Source: Tupaia tana (lineage: Eukaryota; Chordata; Mammalia; Scandentia; Tupaiidae). Taken from it: 64,000 nt of DNA. The notes under the pieces are model-generated. The model was not told the DNA's origin and made no database searches. It worked only from the letters and a program-made list of their open reading frames with translations. The stretch's first letter is position 1, and the number at the start of each line of letters is the position of its first letter. The translations under genes were made by a program, and so were the position numbers. The stretch lies in assembly GCA_026018925.1 (NCBI GenBank), contig JAKSZU010000006.1:128107592-128171591 (forward strand), in the 5' to 3' direction. Below are positions 1 through 11,246 of the stretch, one piece after another.

Positions 1-450
1 TTGGAATCTGAACAAAACTGACTTGCAGGTACAACGTATTAGTAAGCAGCTTAAAATCTTTATAGTAATGCTTTTACGGGAGAGTCAGGTTTTAGATGAT
101 AATGTTTGAAGTCATGTGTCGGAGGGCTCGCTGAAGGAATTAGTGTTATAAGTCTTGTTAGGAAAAACGTGGAGACTGACAAAAAGACGCGCCATTTCAG
201 AATATTTAAGAAATTTAGTGTAATGTGTATTTCAGTTGTTATTACAATTACTTTCGACCTTTTTGGGAAACTTCATATTTTAGCGAATTGGTTTTTAATG
301 TACTTTCTGAAAAAGAAGATAATGTCTTGCATATTATACTCCTTCCAAATTATGTTAGCATTCATTTTGACCATCTGCTAATGTTTTGATGACCTGTGAA
401 AATTTTTAACAGTTGATACTGATTTTAATTTAAAAGTTTGTATTCTGGGT
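1..450. other. Intron 1 sequence, nothing recognised
   Basis: AT-rich sequence with one chance 91-codon ORF (106-381). I see no repeat family, motif or conserved protein here. Confidence 0.5.
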
Positions 451-620
451 CCCGGCAGGTGGCGTGGTGGTTCAGGCCCTGGACTCCCACATGGCCGACT
501 GTGGTTCCAGTCCGGGACCTGGTGGCTTGCTTTCTCACTTCCTTTCCTCTCTCTCTGTCTCCCTCTGGTCAAATTAAAAAGATAAATAATAGCAAATAAA
601 ATTAAATAAATCTTGAAAAA
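451..620 (+). repeat. Short tRNA-SINE
   Basis: Head CCGGCAGGTGGCGTGGTGGT, then a CT stretch, GGTCAAATTAAAA and an AT-rich tail. Full length. Confidence 0.85.
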
Positions 621-1439
621 AGTTTAAGTGTTCTGAAGTTTTATCAATTCCTATCGTTAACCCATGGAAATGAACATTTTATATTTAATGCTGTGAGAAA
701 TACAAATTACTGAATAGTTTGGAAATCTACCATTAGATTCTCTTTGACCTTTACTTTAAACTGTAGTGAAGAAAAAGTATGGATGGGGTAAAATAGACTG
801 TACACATTCCGGAAAAATTGTGCTGCACCGAGTAGTCATGGATAGGGAGGAGGAGGTTTTCAGGGAAATTAAAAGCTGATGTGAGCTGCACAGTGAAGCA
901 TGTGCTGTTTATCATCATATCCTCCTTCATCGATACCACTAATATTTGTTAATTGACATTACTTTATACAGTCAGCATCAATCACAATTTTTCCATTTTC
1001 CAAGTATACCTACACGCTTCATGTGACTCCCAGAACTGTAGCAAAAGATAGGTATTATTTTGACTTTCATTAAACAGGTAAAGCAAGTTGTCTGTCTTAA
1101 AACTGTAACTTTAGTGAGGAAATGGTAGAGCTGAATCTGATCAAAGGTTCACCAGTTAGTAATTTACTTTAAATAATAAGTGGTGTGTCAGATTTGTTTT
1201 AGTTAATGTCTATCTACTACACTCTTTAGGAGATTATGGGCTATTTATTGATCAAATAATATTTCAGTAAGTGGAGTTTTGGTTTTATGTGATACTTACT
1301 CAATGTTCACTTGGAATATGTAAATTTTACATCATATTTCAGAATAAGATCTTGGTGTCACAGGTCAAGATAAGGTTAAAACTTGATAATCCAGCATATT
1401 TGTTTTTCTTTTTTGTAAATTCATTTTAGTTTAGTTATT
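621..1439. repeat. Intron with a MIR-like stretch
   Basis: Mostly unique AT-rich DNA. About 1000-1165 resembles the MIR core and 3' region (ATAGGTATTATTTTGAC, then GAGGAAATGGTAGAGCTGAA), heavily diverged. Confidence 0.4.
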
Positions 1440-1581
1440 ATTATTTTAAAAGTTTTGCTATAGGGCATATGTGCTCACCAGAGAGGGAAAATGAGAAAGC
1501 AAGCTGCCAGGTCTGGGACTTGAACTGCAGTTGGCCATGTAGGAGTCCAGTGCCCTAACCACTATGCTACCTACTGGCCCC
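1440..1581 (-). repeat. Intermediate tRNA-SINE
   Basis: Short-type head joined to the GCTATAGGGCATATGTGCTC end typical of long copies. Confidence 0.8.
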
Positions 1582-1597
1582 GTTACTTTTTATCTGG

Positions 1598-1835
1598 GTG
1601 TGGGGGAGAGATTTTTGTTGTAGGGTGCATGCACTCTTTGGAGAGACAGACAGAAAGCAAGAGACCATCCCCCAGGGGGAACGGCCAATGCACTGTCCCT
1701 TCTCCATTCTCCTCTTGGGATCTTGGGGATTCAGGCGCGTGGCATGAGTTTTTTAAACCTCCAGGTCTGGGACTTGAATTAAGGTCGACTATGTGAGAGT
1801 CCAGCGATATAACCATTATGCCATCTGCTGGTCCC
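1598..1835 (-). repeat. Long tRNA-SINE
   Basis: Directly follows the copy at 1440. Ends CATCTGCTGGTCCC and is moderately diverged. Confidence 0.85.
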
Positions 1836-2041
1836 ACTTTTCTTAATGTATACTTAAATATTAGAGACTGCAAAATACTATAATTTTGCCATTTCAGAGT
1901 AATAGAAAAAGCTTTTATAAAAAGTTGGGTTTTGATCTTCATCATCAGAATTCTGAAATGCTGCCCTGTTCATAGAGTTTTTTCTTTTTTTCAGAATTAT
2001 TTTAAAATTGGAAGGGCCCATAATTCCTACGAACTATCCAT

Positions 2042-2093
2042 TCTTTTTTTTTTTTTTTTAAAGAATTACTTTATTCAGTTTTATTCATTGTCA

Positions 2094-2126
<33 letters not shown>

Positions 2127-2246
2127 AAGTTGACCAGAGAGAGACAGAAGTAAAGTGAAAAAGCAAGTTGCCAGGCCTGGATTCGAACCGTATTCAGCCA
2201 TGTGAGAGTCCAGTCGCCTTGACCATCGTGCCACCTGTCGGCCTCC
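2042..2246 (-). repeat. Short tRNA-SINE
   Basis: A 25-base T run splits the tail from the GACCAGAGAGAGACAG body. The head ends CACCTGTCGGCC. Confidence 0.82.
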
Positions 2247-2827
2247 AACCTATCCTTTCGATTACACTAATCTGTAGATTTTATTGATTGATTTTATGAT
2301 AGGAAGTCTTTATTTTCCTAACTGATGGAAGGATATTGTAGTTTAAAGTGCTTTTAAACATTGTGTGTCTTTCCTATTTAGTGATTCCGTGATCATTATA
2401 ACTTCGTTTCTGTTAGATTGCGTATTCATTTGAAATTACATTGTACTTTTGAGTTTATCTGATATGTTTGAGTTTGGAATTTTTGAAATGTTTTAAATTT
2501 TTAGTGCTACTTATTAAAAATAATTCAATGTAAAGGCTTAGGTATTAGTGTTTGTGACCTCAGCTGTCCCTTACAAATATGTATTGGAAATGTTGGGTGG
2601 TGAAAAATATGATTTGATTTATAAAATGGTACAAAAAAGTTGATTATTGAAGTTCATGCTTATATTAGTAAATTATGAAATTTCTATAATTAGTATGTAA
2701 TTTTACTTTTACTTTTGTTAAAATGGTAGTTTTTGGGAGGGATATACATACTTTTGTGAGATCACTGAAAACTAGCTTTTCTTTTACTTTAAACTTAGGC
2801 TTCAGTACTTAAAAAAGTTATCACCCA
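2247..2827. other. Intron 1, no feature seen
   Basis: AT-rich, unique-looking sequence with no repeat or motif I can support. Confidence 0.5.
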
Positions 2828-2942
2828 GGGCCGGCAGGTGGCACTGTATCAGGGTGTTGTATTCCCACATGGCGATATGTAGTTTGAGGCCCGGACCTGG
2901 TGGCTGCTGTCTTACTTTCTCTGGTCAAATTGATGACAATAA
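2828..2942 (+). repeat. Short tRNA-SINE, reduced tail
   Basis: Head GGGCCGGCAGGTGGCACTGT, truncated CT stretch and a GGTCAAATTGATG remnant. Confidence 0.75.
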
Positions 2943-3211
2943 TATGGACCACAGATAGCATAGCAGTTAATGTCACCTGACTTTCACATGGCTGACTGAG
3001 GTTTGAGTACTGGATCCAGTAGCTTGAAAATCACACCAGGCACATATGTGTGCGTGCCCATTATCCCCAGAGGGAGAATAGAGGAGAGGGGATTGTGGTG
3101 TGCTCATCTCCCATGGGGGGTGATTTTTCACTTTCCTTCTCACTGTCTGTCTCTCTCTCCCTCTCCTGTTTGTGAGTACAAGTGCCAGAAGGCAAAAACC
3201 TCTCAAAAATG
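2943..3211 (+). repeat. Older long tRNA-SINE
   Basis: Diverged head, then the GTGTGCGTGCCC body motif, CATGGGGGGTGATT and a GCAAAAACCTCTC end. Confidence 0.8.
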
Positions 3212-3296
3212 TTGATAATAATGAAATAAATACAATTAAGAAATTGTTTAAAAAACAGTTATCACCCTTTTCACCTTTTAGGTCACATTTTGTTCT

Positions 3297-3546
3297 TTTT
3301 TTTTTTTTTTTTGCCAGAAGGCATGTGCACTTGCCAGGGAGGGACAGAGAAGGAGGGGGGAAGAGGGAAAAGAAGAAGAAGTATCCTTCAGTGGGGTGTG
3401 ATCTCTCCATAATTTCTTCTTAATTTGTCCATCCCATTGGAACTCTGAGCAAACCTGCTTGGTGTGATTTTCAAGCTACTGGGGTTGGGAATCAAACTGT
3501 TGGCTTGGTGAAATCTAGTTCCCTTAACTACTAGGCCATGGGGTTA
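3297..3546 (-). repeat. Older long tRNA-SINE
   Basis: T run, GCCAGAAGGCATGTGCACTT, and a degraded head ending CTAGGCCATGGGG. Confidence 0.65.
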
Positions 3547-3699
3547 ATTTTTTGAGGCTAAATTGAGTTTTAAAAGTTATAAAAATTTTTAAACGTATTT
3601 CACCCCCTTCCCCAAGAGAGTACCTATCGTATAGAAAGAGTTTAAGAAATATATATATTTTAAAGTGTTGCAAGTTTTAAGAAATTAAAAAATTTCTTG

Positions 3700-3888
3700 T
3701 GTGGGTTTCACACACGCATATACACAGAGCCACAAGGTCTCCATATGGAAAGCCAACCCTAGCCAGCCTTTGATCATGGGCAGGTACCTACTCATTTAGG
3801 AAGTTTCTTCTTGGGAACCTGAAACCTCCCCACATGGGTCAGCTTCACAGAGTGTCTTGTTTTACAGCTGTGCCACTGTGTACCCCCA
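3700..3888 (-). repeat. Older SINE, diverged class
   Basis: Shares GATCATGGGCAGGTAC and CCACATGGGTCAGC with the copy at 18232, and ends like a tRNA-SINE head (GTGCCACTGTGTACCCC). Confidence 0.55.
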
Positions 3889-3909
3889 AGTTTAAGAAAT
3901 ATTTGTTGA

Positions 3910-4103
3910 TGGGGTCAGCAGGTGCCATGGTGGTTAAGGTGATGGGCTCCCACCTGGCCGACTGCGGTTCGAATATCAAACTTGGCAACTTGCTTTCTCA
4001 CTTTTCTTCTTTTTTTCTCTTTCTCTCTGTCTCTCTCTGGTGAGCACATGTGCTGTATAGCAAATTTTAAATGAATAAATAAATAAATACTGTTTTTTAA
4101 AAA
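3910..4103 (+). repeat. Intermediate tRNA-SINE
   Basis: Short-type head and CT stretch followed by GGTGAGCACATGTGCTGTAT, the long-type end, and then a TAAA-rich tail. Confidence 0.85.
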
Positions 4104-4113
4104 GGAAATATTT

Positions 4114-4274
4114 GGGGCCAGAAGGTAGCATGGTGGTTATGGAGCTGGACACTCCCACATGGCCAGCCATGGTTCGAGTCCAGAACCTGGTGGCTTGCTT
4201 TCTTACTTTCCCTCTTCCTCCCTCTGGTCAAATTAAAATGAGTGAATGAATGAATAAAATTAAATAATTGTTTA
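4114..4274 (+). repeat. Short tRNA-SINE
   Basis: Head GGGGCCAGAAGGTAGCATGG. The tail is (TGAA)n then AAATTAAATAATTG. Confidence 0.85.
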
Positions 4275-4288
4275 AAAAATTTTTTGTT

Positions 4289-4551
4289 GGGAACCAGCAG
4301 TTAGCGTAATGGCTATGTCACTGGACTCCCACGTAGTTGACCGCCGATCGCATCCCGGACCTGGTGGCTTAAAACTCACGCCGGGCGCGTGTGCGTGCGT
4401 GCCCAAGATCCCGAGAGGAGAATGGAGAAGGGATTGTGGCGTGACCATCCCCCCTGGAGGGTGATTTCTCGCTTTCTGTCTCTCTGTCTCTCTATGTCTG
4501 TCTGGCGAGCGCAAGTGCTCTATAGCGAAAACCTCTCCAAAAAAAAAAAAT
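4289..4551 (+). repeat. Long tRNA-SINE, young
   Basis: Starts GGGAACCAGCAGTTAGCGTA and ends ACCTCTCC plus an A tail. Flanked by TTTTTGTTG on both sides. Confidence 0.93.
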
Positions 4552-4635
4552 TTTTGTTGAAGGAATGAGTGAACGAAATAATAAATGCCATATTTGAGCT
4601 TAACATACATTGAAGCTCAAAAGTTAATGCCAAGA

Positions 4636-4877
4636 GGGACCAGCATTTAGCGTAATGGCTATGTCACTGGACTCCCACGTAGTTAACCATGGTTGGAGTC
4701 CCGGACCTGGTGGCTTAAACTCAAGCCGGGAATGTGTGTGTGCGCGTGCCCAAGATCCTGAGAGGAGAGGGGATTGCGGCGTGGCCATCCCGCCGGGGGG
4801 TGATTTCTCACTTTCTGTCTCTCTCTGTCTGGTGAGCGCACATGCCCTATAGCAAAAACCTCTCCAAAAAAAAGAAA
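4636..4877 (+). repeat. Long tRNA-SINE with duplication
   Basis: AAAAGTTAATGCCAAGA flanks both ends (about 4619-4635 and 4878-4894), a 17-bp target-site duplication. Confidence 0.93.
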
Positions 4878-4998
4878 AAAAGTTAATGCCAAGAAAATAA
4901 AACTCATTCTCAATTTTTTAATCATTTATTTATTATTACATTTTTCCTGCAAACATTTACAGATCAAAAAGTTTTTGCTTATACTCCATAGTTCTTTT

Positions 4999-5257
4999 TT
5001 TTGGGGAGAGGTATTTTTGCTATAGGGCGCATGTACTCGCCAGAAAGACAGAGACAGACAGACAGACAGAAAGTAAGAAATCACTCCCCGGGAGGGGATG
5101 GCTACTCTGCAATCCCTTCTCCTCCATTCTCCTCTCGGGATCTTGGGCACACACGCACACGCGCCCGGCATGAGTTTAAGCCGCTGGGTCCAGGACTCGA
5201 ACTGTGGTTGACTACATGGGAGTCCAGTGACACAGCCATTACGCCAACTGCTGGTCC
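4999..5257 (-). repeat. Long tRNA-SINE
   Basis: Full length, from GCTATAGGGCGCATG to CCAACTGCTGGTCC. The donor-like site has decayed to GGCATGAGT. Confidence 0.9.
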
Positions 5258-5521
5258 TCATACTCAAACAACTTTAAAAATTGCAAAAAACTTAATTTTA
5301 AAGATAATATTCGAAATATTTGTTATAATTTTGAGACTCTATAACAACAGGCTTTAAAGTTTTGAGAAAATATTTACATGTCAACTATTCAAACTGTACA
5401 CAATTCACACATAAACCTTCTAAACTCAGCACTGCCTACCAAGTATTCTTTGATTATACCATCTGCTAGCAAAGATCATTCTTTTTCTTCCTTCAAAGTT
5501 GTCTTCAAGATAATCAGTCCT

Positions 5522-5773
5522 GGGAACCAGCAGTTAGCGTAATGGCTATGTCGCTGGACTCCCACGTAGTCGACCGCGGTTCGCGTCCCGGACCCGGTGG
5601 CTTACAACTCACGCCGGGCGCGTGTGCGTGCGTGCCCAAGATCCCGAGAGGAGAATGGAGGAGAAGGGATTGCGGTGTGACCATCCCCTCTGGGGGGGGA
5701 TTTCTCGCTTTCTGTCTCTATGTCTCTCTCTATCTGTCTGGCGAGCGCACGCGCCCTATAGCGAAAAACCTCT

Positions 5774-5803
<30 letters not shown>
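5522..5803 (+). repeat. Long tRNA-SINE, very young
   Basis: Intact CpGs, an A tail of about 30 bases, and a perfect AAGATAATCAGTCCT duplication at 5507-5521 and 5804-5818. Confidence 0.95.
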
Positions 5804-5807
<4 letters not shown>

Positions 5808-6099
5808 TAATCAGTCCTCTGGTCATGGCTGCTCTTTTGCAATCTTTACAGATTACAATGCTGGGCTGGAAAAGTCAGGTTATTTTATGGTATGATTTCT
5901 TTCATATATCTTTTCTAATCCTCTCTGCCAGGCAGAACTGTTTATGATACCAGGCCATCTTTCCAAGAGCTGCTGTTGGCTTACTCGAGATCTACTTTAG
6001 TTGCATAGTTTTCTGGTTTAATCTTCTAATATGACATTCCAATCAAAGCCCTGTCTGATAATGAGTAGTTTCAATTTCTGATTCAAGGCAACAGGTATT

Positions 6100-6282
6100 T
6101 TTCTCTCTTTTTTTTAATTTTTAAAGAATTATTTATTTAATTTTATTTATTTATCTTTAAATTTGGAGAGAGAGAGGAGAGAGAGAGAGAGGGGAAGCAA
6201 ACCACCGGGTCCAGGACTTGAACCGTGGTTGGCCATGTGGGAGTGTCTAGCGTTTTAACCAACATAACACCTGCTGGTCCCC
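6100..6282 (-). repeat. Short tRNA-SINE
   Basis: Duplicated AAGGCAACAGGTATT flanks (6085-6099 and from 6284). Body carries a GAGAGA run. Confidence 0.88.
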
Positions 6283-6296
6283 TAAGGCAACAGGTA

Positions 6297-6640
6297 TTAT
6301 TGAATGTGTGCAAATAACCATTCTGCCACAAAATAAGAATACTCCCAGATATTTTCCAATTCCAGGGTTAGGAAGGGAGAAAAGTTTATGTTTCCATTTA
6401 AAGAAATAAACAAGAAGAAAAAACAGTTTAACAAGTTGCTGGACCTATCAACAGCTCAAAAGAAAGCAAAATCGTTAAACTGGGAAAACAACACATCATA
6501 AAAACAGTAATGGCTTACTCGAAAGTCATAAAATCCTATTTCACCAGTTCAGTCTTATGTAATTATTATCTTTTCTATTGAATTTGTAGTGTTACTGTGG
6601 TCTGAGCTTTCTGTTTAAATCCTGGAAGTTAGCATTCAGT
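6297..6640. other. Intron 1, no feature seen
   Basis: Unique-looking AT-rich DNA bordering the L1 remnant. The exact L1 boundary is unclear. Confidence 0.4.
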
Positions 6641-7439
6641 GTTGTTGATATTTCTCGTCCCTAACTTTATCATTTTCTTGGTTGCTTTTTGTTCTCTTAC
6701 TTCTGTATGTGTGTCTTTAGTTTTCCTGGTAAAACACTCCTTTCAGAACTTCTTGAAGAGTTGGTCTGCTGTTGGTAAATTCTTTCAGGTTTTGTTTATC
6801 TGAGATTGTTTTTATTTTTTCTTCCCGTAAGGAGGATAATCTTGCTGAGTATAGAATTCTTGGTTGAAACTGTTTTTCACTTAACACTTTAAATATATTT
6901 TCCCATTTTTTCATTACTTGCATTATTTCTGATGAGAGAGCTAATGTTACCCGGATTGGATAACCTTTATAAGTAACCTGACATTTCTCTTTTGCCAATT
7001 TTAGTATCTTGCTTTTGTCAGATTTGGCCTGACTATGATGTGCCTTGGAGAATTTCTTCTTGGGTTGATTCTGTTAGGGGTCCTTTGTATTTCTTGGGTT
7101 TGGATATTTGAATACCTCTCAAGGCTTGCAAAGTTTTCTTTCAGGATTTCATGAAATAGATTATCAGTGCCCTTAATAGTTTCTTCACCTTCTGGGATAC
7201 TGATTATCCGGATGTTTGGGTGCTTAATGGTGTCTAGTATTTCTTGTATAGTATTCTCATTTTTAAAAATTATTTTCTCAGTGTTTTTGGTTTTTTTTTT
7301 CCCCCCCAAGTCAGAGGTTTTGCCTTGAACTTCTGAGATTCAATATTCTGCATGGAGTAATCTGCTTTTAATACTTTTGAGGTATGTTTTGATTTCCTGT
7401 ATTGCAGCCTTCATTTCTAACAACTCCATTTGATTCTGA

Positions 7440-7493
7440 TTTTTAAATAATTACTTATTTAATTTATTTATTCATTTATTTTAATTTGACCAG

Positions 7494-7529
<36 letters not shown>

Positions 7530-7634
7530 GGAGAGAGAAAGTGAGAAAGCAAGCCACCAGATCTGGGACTCGAACCGTGGTTGGCCATGTGGGAGTTTCC
7601 AGTGCCTTAATTGTAACTCCACCTGCTGGTCCCT
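7440..7634 (-). repeat. Short tRNA-SINE inside L1 ORF1
   Basis: Split by a (CA)n run at about 7495-7527. Flanked by ATTTGATTCT on both sides, so it inserted after L1 arrived. Confidence 0.88.
7495..7527. repeat. (CA)n microsatellite
   Basis: About 16 CA units within the short SINE body. Confidence 0.95.
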
Positions 7635-7880
7635 ATTTGATTCTTTTTTATAGTGTGTATTTCCTCTTTCAGATCGTGCAAGATCTTCCTTGCATCCTGG
7701 AACTCATTGTCTCTTTTCTCCTGCGTCTTCTGGAGTTCATTATTTCTCAGCTCTTGTATTTCCTTTAGTTTTGTCCCTATGAATATTCTGAATTCTCTAT
7801 TGGACATTTCTATGAGTTCCACTGTACTGTCTCTGGTTGATGAAGGATTGTTCTTTTCCCCTAGGGGAGAGAGATTTTCT

Positions 7881-8040
7881 TTAAGAACTATTTAAGTTTA
7901 TTTATTTTAATTTGACCAGAGAGGGACAGAGTGAGCAAGAGAGGGAAAATGAGAAAGCAAGCCACCAGCTCCAAGATTTGAACCGCGGTTGGCCATGTGG
8001 GTGTCCAGCACCCTTAACCACCCCACCACCTGCTGGCCTG
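7881..8040 (-). repeat. Short tRNA-SINE
   Basis: TTTATTTTAATTTGACCAGA tail junction, with a head ending CACCTGCTGGCC. Confidence 0.88.
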
Positions 8041-8169
8041 GGGAGAGATACTTTCTTAGTTTCTCGTATTTCTTGTGCCTCTGGGGTGGTTTCTGGTCAT
8101 TCTGTGAAAAATTTTTACTGTGTTTTGTAACGTGGTATCCACCGAAAGAGATTATGACTTCAGATTTTT

Positions 8170-8341
8170 TTTGAAAGAATTATTTTATTTAGCTTTATTT
8201 ATTTATTTTAATTTGACTAGAGAAAGACAAAGGGAGAGAAAGAGGGAAAGTGAGAAAGCAAACCACCAGGTCCGGGACTGGAACCATAGTCGGCCACGTG
8301 GGAGTCCAGCACCCTTAACTACCACACCACCTGCCGGCCCC
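8170..8341 (-). repeat. Short tRNA-SINE with duplication
   Basis: ATGACTTCAGATTTTT at 8154-8169 and 8342-8357 is a perfect 16-bp duplication. Confidence 0.93.
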
Positions 8342-8357
8342 ATGACTTCAGATTTTT

Positions 8358-8800
8358 AAAAAGTTAATTCCTCAAAGCAAGAGGTTCAGTAAGCATTGAG
8401 GATTTCAATGACCCTAAGTATTCAGATGCTTGACTACTGTGTGCCTAGGTCTGTCTAGACACTCAGTGTGTGGAGACTTGTCTGAGTGCTTTGGAGTCTG
8501 GAAGATGGAATTTAGAGCCTAGCTTCAGTCACCTTGGCCCGTGAACATGCCAGGATGCACTTCAGATTTAAAATGGCTTCTGAAATTAGCAAGAGAAAGA
8601 AAAGGCCTGAGGTGAGAAGTGGTTTAAAAAATTTTTAAAAAATTAAAGAGGGAGGGAGAGAGGACAGAGGTTGTCTTACCTCGTTTCTCAATTTCAAATA
8701 GTATGTTAGCTCTTAAGTAGAATTTTAAAACTTAAAATGCCTGTGAAATTATTTTGTCTTGCAAATTAGTACAAGGTATTCAGTCAGATTGTAGAGGAAA
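8358..8800. other. Intron 1, no feature seen
   Basis: Unique-looking sequence with a short purine-rich run (8645-8670). Nothing else supported. Confidence 0.45.
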
Positions 8801-8811
8801 GTACTTTTAGC

Positions 8812-8985
8812 TTCTTATTTAATTTTATTCATTATTATTTATTTGTTTTAACTTGTTGTAGGCCGCAGATGCTCAACAGAGAGAGACAGAGATAGAGAGA
8901 GAAAGCAAGCTGTCAGGTCCAGGACTCGAACCATGGTCAGCCATGTGGGAGTCCAGAGCCTTAACCAGCATGCCACCTTCTGGCC
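8812..8985 (-). repeat. Intermediate tRNA-SINE
   Basis: Tail junction TTGTTGTAGGCCGCAGATGC; head ends CACCTTCTGGCCC. Flanked by TTTAGCTTCTT. Confidence 0.85.
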
Positions 8986-9000
8986 CAGTATATTTAGCTT

Positions 9001-9237
9001 CTTTTTTTTGGCCATAGGGCACGTGTGCTCTCCAGAGAGACAGAGACACAGAGACAGAAAGTAAGAAATCACCCCCCGGGGGGATGGCCATGCCACAATC
9101 CCTTCTCCATTCTCCTGTTGGGATCTTGGGCACACATGCACACGTGCCCAGCAGGAGTTTAAGCCACTGGGTCCGGGACTCGAACTGCGGTCGACTACAT
9201 GGGAGTCCAGCAACATAGCCACTATGCTAACTGCTGG
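9001..9237 (-). repeat. Long tRNA-SINE
   Basis: Second insertion at the TTTAGCTTCTT target. Head end GCTAACTGCTGGTC. Confidence 0.88.
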
Positions 9238-9263
9238 TCGTCGTCTTCTCCTCCTCCTCCTCT

Positions 9264-9453
9264 TAACTTTGTGTATTTATTTATATTTGTTTATTTATTT
9301 TTATTTTTATTTATTTTTTAATTTGACCAGAGAGGGACAGGTGAGAGAGAAAAAGAGGGAAAGTGAGAAAGCAAGCCGTCAGGTCTGTGACTCGAACCGC
9401 AGTTGAATGTGTGGGAGTCTAGCGCCCTTATCCACCACGCCATCTGCTGGCCC
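9264..9453 (-). repeat. Short tRNA-SINE
   Basis: Third insertion in the cluster. TTTTAGCTTCTTA recurs just beyond it at 9456. Confidence 0.87.
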
Positions 9454-9605
9454 CTCTTTTAGCTTCTTATCTGTGTAGGTAAATTGATAGTAGCGGCAGT
9501 TGTGTGCTTGCCTGTTGGTATGATCTTGTATATACAATACTCACAAACACACAGTTTTTTTCCCAACTAGAACATAGGCAGCAGTTTACTTTAAAACTAA
9601 GAGCA

Positions 9606-9850
9606 GGGGTTTGGCGGGTGGTGTAGTGGTTAAGGTGGTGGACTCCTATGTGGCTGCCCATGGTTTGAGTCCTCGACCCAGCAGCTCGAAACTCTGCTGG
9701 GTGCATGTTTGTGCATGCCCAATGTCCCAAGAGGAGAATGGCAAAGGATTGCAACATGGCCCTCCTCTGGAGGGTGCTTTCTCACTTTCTGTTTTTGTTT
9801 ATCCGTCAAATGCATGTGCCTTACAGCAAAAATCTTTCAAAAAAAAAAAA
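9606..9850 (+). repeat. Older long tRNA-SINE
   Basis: Head GGGTTTGGCGGGTGGTGTAG, body GTGCATGCCCAATGTCCC, A tail of about 11 bases. Confidence 0.82.
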
Positions 9851-9857
9851 GCTAAGG

Positions 9858-10110
9858 TCATGAACTAGCAGGTGGCGTAATGGTTAAGGCTCTGGAGTCT
9901 CACATGGCCAGCCAGGGAAAATGTCTTGGATCTAGTGGCTTGAAAATCATGCCTGGTGTGTGTGCATATGTGTATCCACAATCCTAGGAGAAGAGATTGT
10001 GGAATGACCCATGTGCCCTCTTGGGGGTTGGAGGGAATGATTTCTTACTTTCTCTCTCTTTCTCTTTCCTGGCAAGTACGTGCACCCTGTAGTAAAAAAC
10101 TAAAAAAAAT
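9858..10110 (+). repeat. Older long tRNA-SINE
   Basis: Head CTAGCAGGTGGCGTAATGGT. Diverged body with a GGGGGTTGGAGGG insertion. Confidence 0.8.
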
Positions 10111-10377
10111 AAACCAAAAGACAAAAACACTAGGATAATTTTCAACTGCTTTTATCAACCATTCTGTATAAGTCAAGGTGTCACATGAGAAGTACATGTG
10201 TAACAATAGGAGTAGTAGAAAAGGACTTGTAATGTAAAAGTTAATGGTGTATAAAGGCGATAGGCTCCCAGCCCTCTGGGATGCAAATTTTGAGGTATAG
10301 TCAAGATTGCTTCCACATTGAGAAAAGTGGCTTGCGTTGCCCCAATATATGTCCAATTCCCCAGTAGTATGATTAAG

Positions 10378-10611
10378 GTTTTTTTTTTTTGCTATAGGAC
10401 CTATGGGATTGCTGGAGAGACAGAAAAGCGAGAAAGCATCCCCAGTGGGGATGAACACACTGATTCCCTTCTCCATTCTTTTTGGGGATTTTTTAGAGCG
10501 CACATACATATGTGCCTGGTGTTATTTTCAAGCTGCTGGGTTGGAGACTTGAATTACATAGCTGGCCTTGTGGGGTCTGGCCACCTTACGCACCATGCCA
10601 CTGACTGGCTC
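10378..10611 (-). repeat. Older long tRNA-SINE
   Basis: TGCTATAGGACCTATGGGAT end; head ends GCCACTGACTGGCTCC. Confidence 0.78.
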
Positions 10612-10677
10612 CAAGATTTATTTTTACAATATAGAGGCTGAACTTTTAAATCAAATGAATACTTTTTCTTTCTCTCT

Positions 10678-10886
10678 TTTTAAGAAATCTTTTGCTATAG
10701 AGTACATGCACTAGCTGGAGAGACAGAAAGTGAGAAATCACCCTCTGGGGGGATGGCCATGCCTCAGTCCTTCTGCTTTATTCTCTCTGGATCTTGGGTG
10801 TGTGCGCACACGTGTTGGAGCCCCTAGGTCCGGGACTCCGACCAGGTTGTCTATGTGAGAGTCCAGTGACGTAATTATTACGTCTG
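10678..10886 (-). repeat. Long tRNA-SINE, head truncated
   Basis: TTTTGCTATAGAGTACATGC end. The match stops at CGTAATTATTACG, missing the first bases of the head. Confidence 0.78.
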
Positions 10887-10996
10887 CATACTGAGATTTT
10901 CATCAATACTTGTTAAGGATTGTTATGGTTGAAGTACTAAAATACTTCAAGTAAAATAATATCTTGTTCATGCTTTGTGCCGGAAAACACTTTTCT

Positions 10997-11246
10997 TTCT
11001 TTTTTTGGAGAGGTTTCTGCTATAGGGTGTGTGCGCTTGCCAGAGAGACAGAGACAGACAGAAAGCGAGAAGTCACTCCCCAGGGGGGTTGGCTACGCTG
11101 CAATCTCTTCTCCATTCTCCTCTCGGGATCTTGGGCATGCATGCACACACGCCTGGTGTGAGTTTAAGCCACTGGGTCCGGGACTCGAACTACGGTCGAC
11201 TACATGGGAGTTCTGTGACATAGCCGTTACGCCAACTGCTGGTCCC
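10997..11246 (-). repeat. Long tRNA-SINE
   Basis: Keeps CTATAG and GTGTGAGTTT splice-like motifs. Flanked by imperfect GGAAACAC and ACTTTT repeats. Confidence 0.9.

Larger units (their letters stand above)
6640..7880 (-). pseudogene. L1 ORF1 remnant (LINE-1), antisense to AEBP2
   Basis: The minus strand encodes pieces of the L1 ORF1 RNA-binding protein in order. The N-terminal region begins MELIEMSNREF (7822 downward). The RRM region includes IRIISIPEGEE and NIQTQEIQRTPNRINPRR followed by PRHIIV (7309-7001). The C-terminal domain has VTYKGYPIRV, FQPRILY and RPTLQEVLKG, ending near 6717. A frame break and stop near 7000 and a SINE at 7440-7634 inactivate it. Family knowledge: ORF1p is the trimeric nucleic-acid chaperone of L1. 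I did not recognise ORF2 beside it, so the copy is 3'-incomplete or rearranged. Confidence 0.88.
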
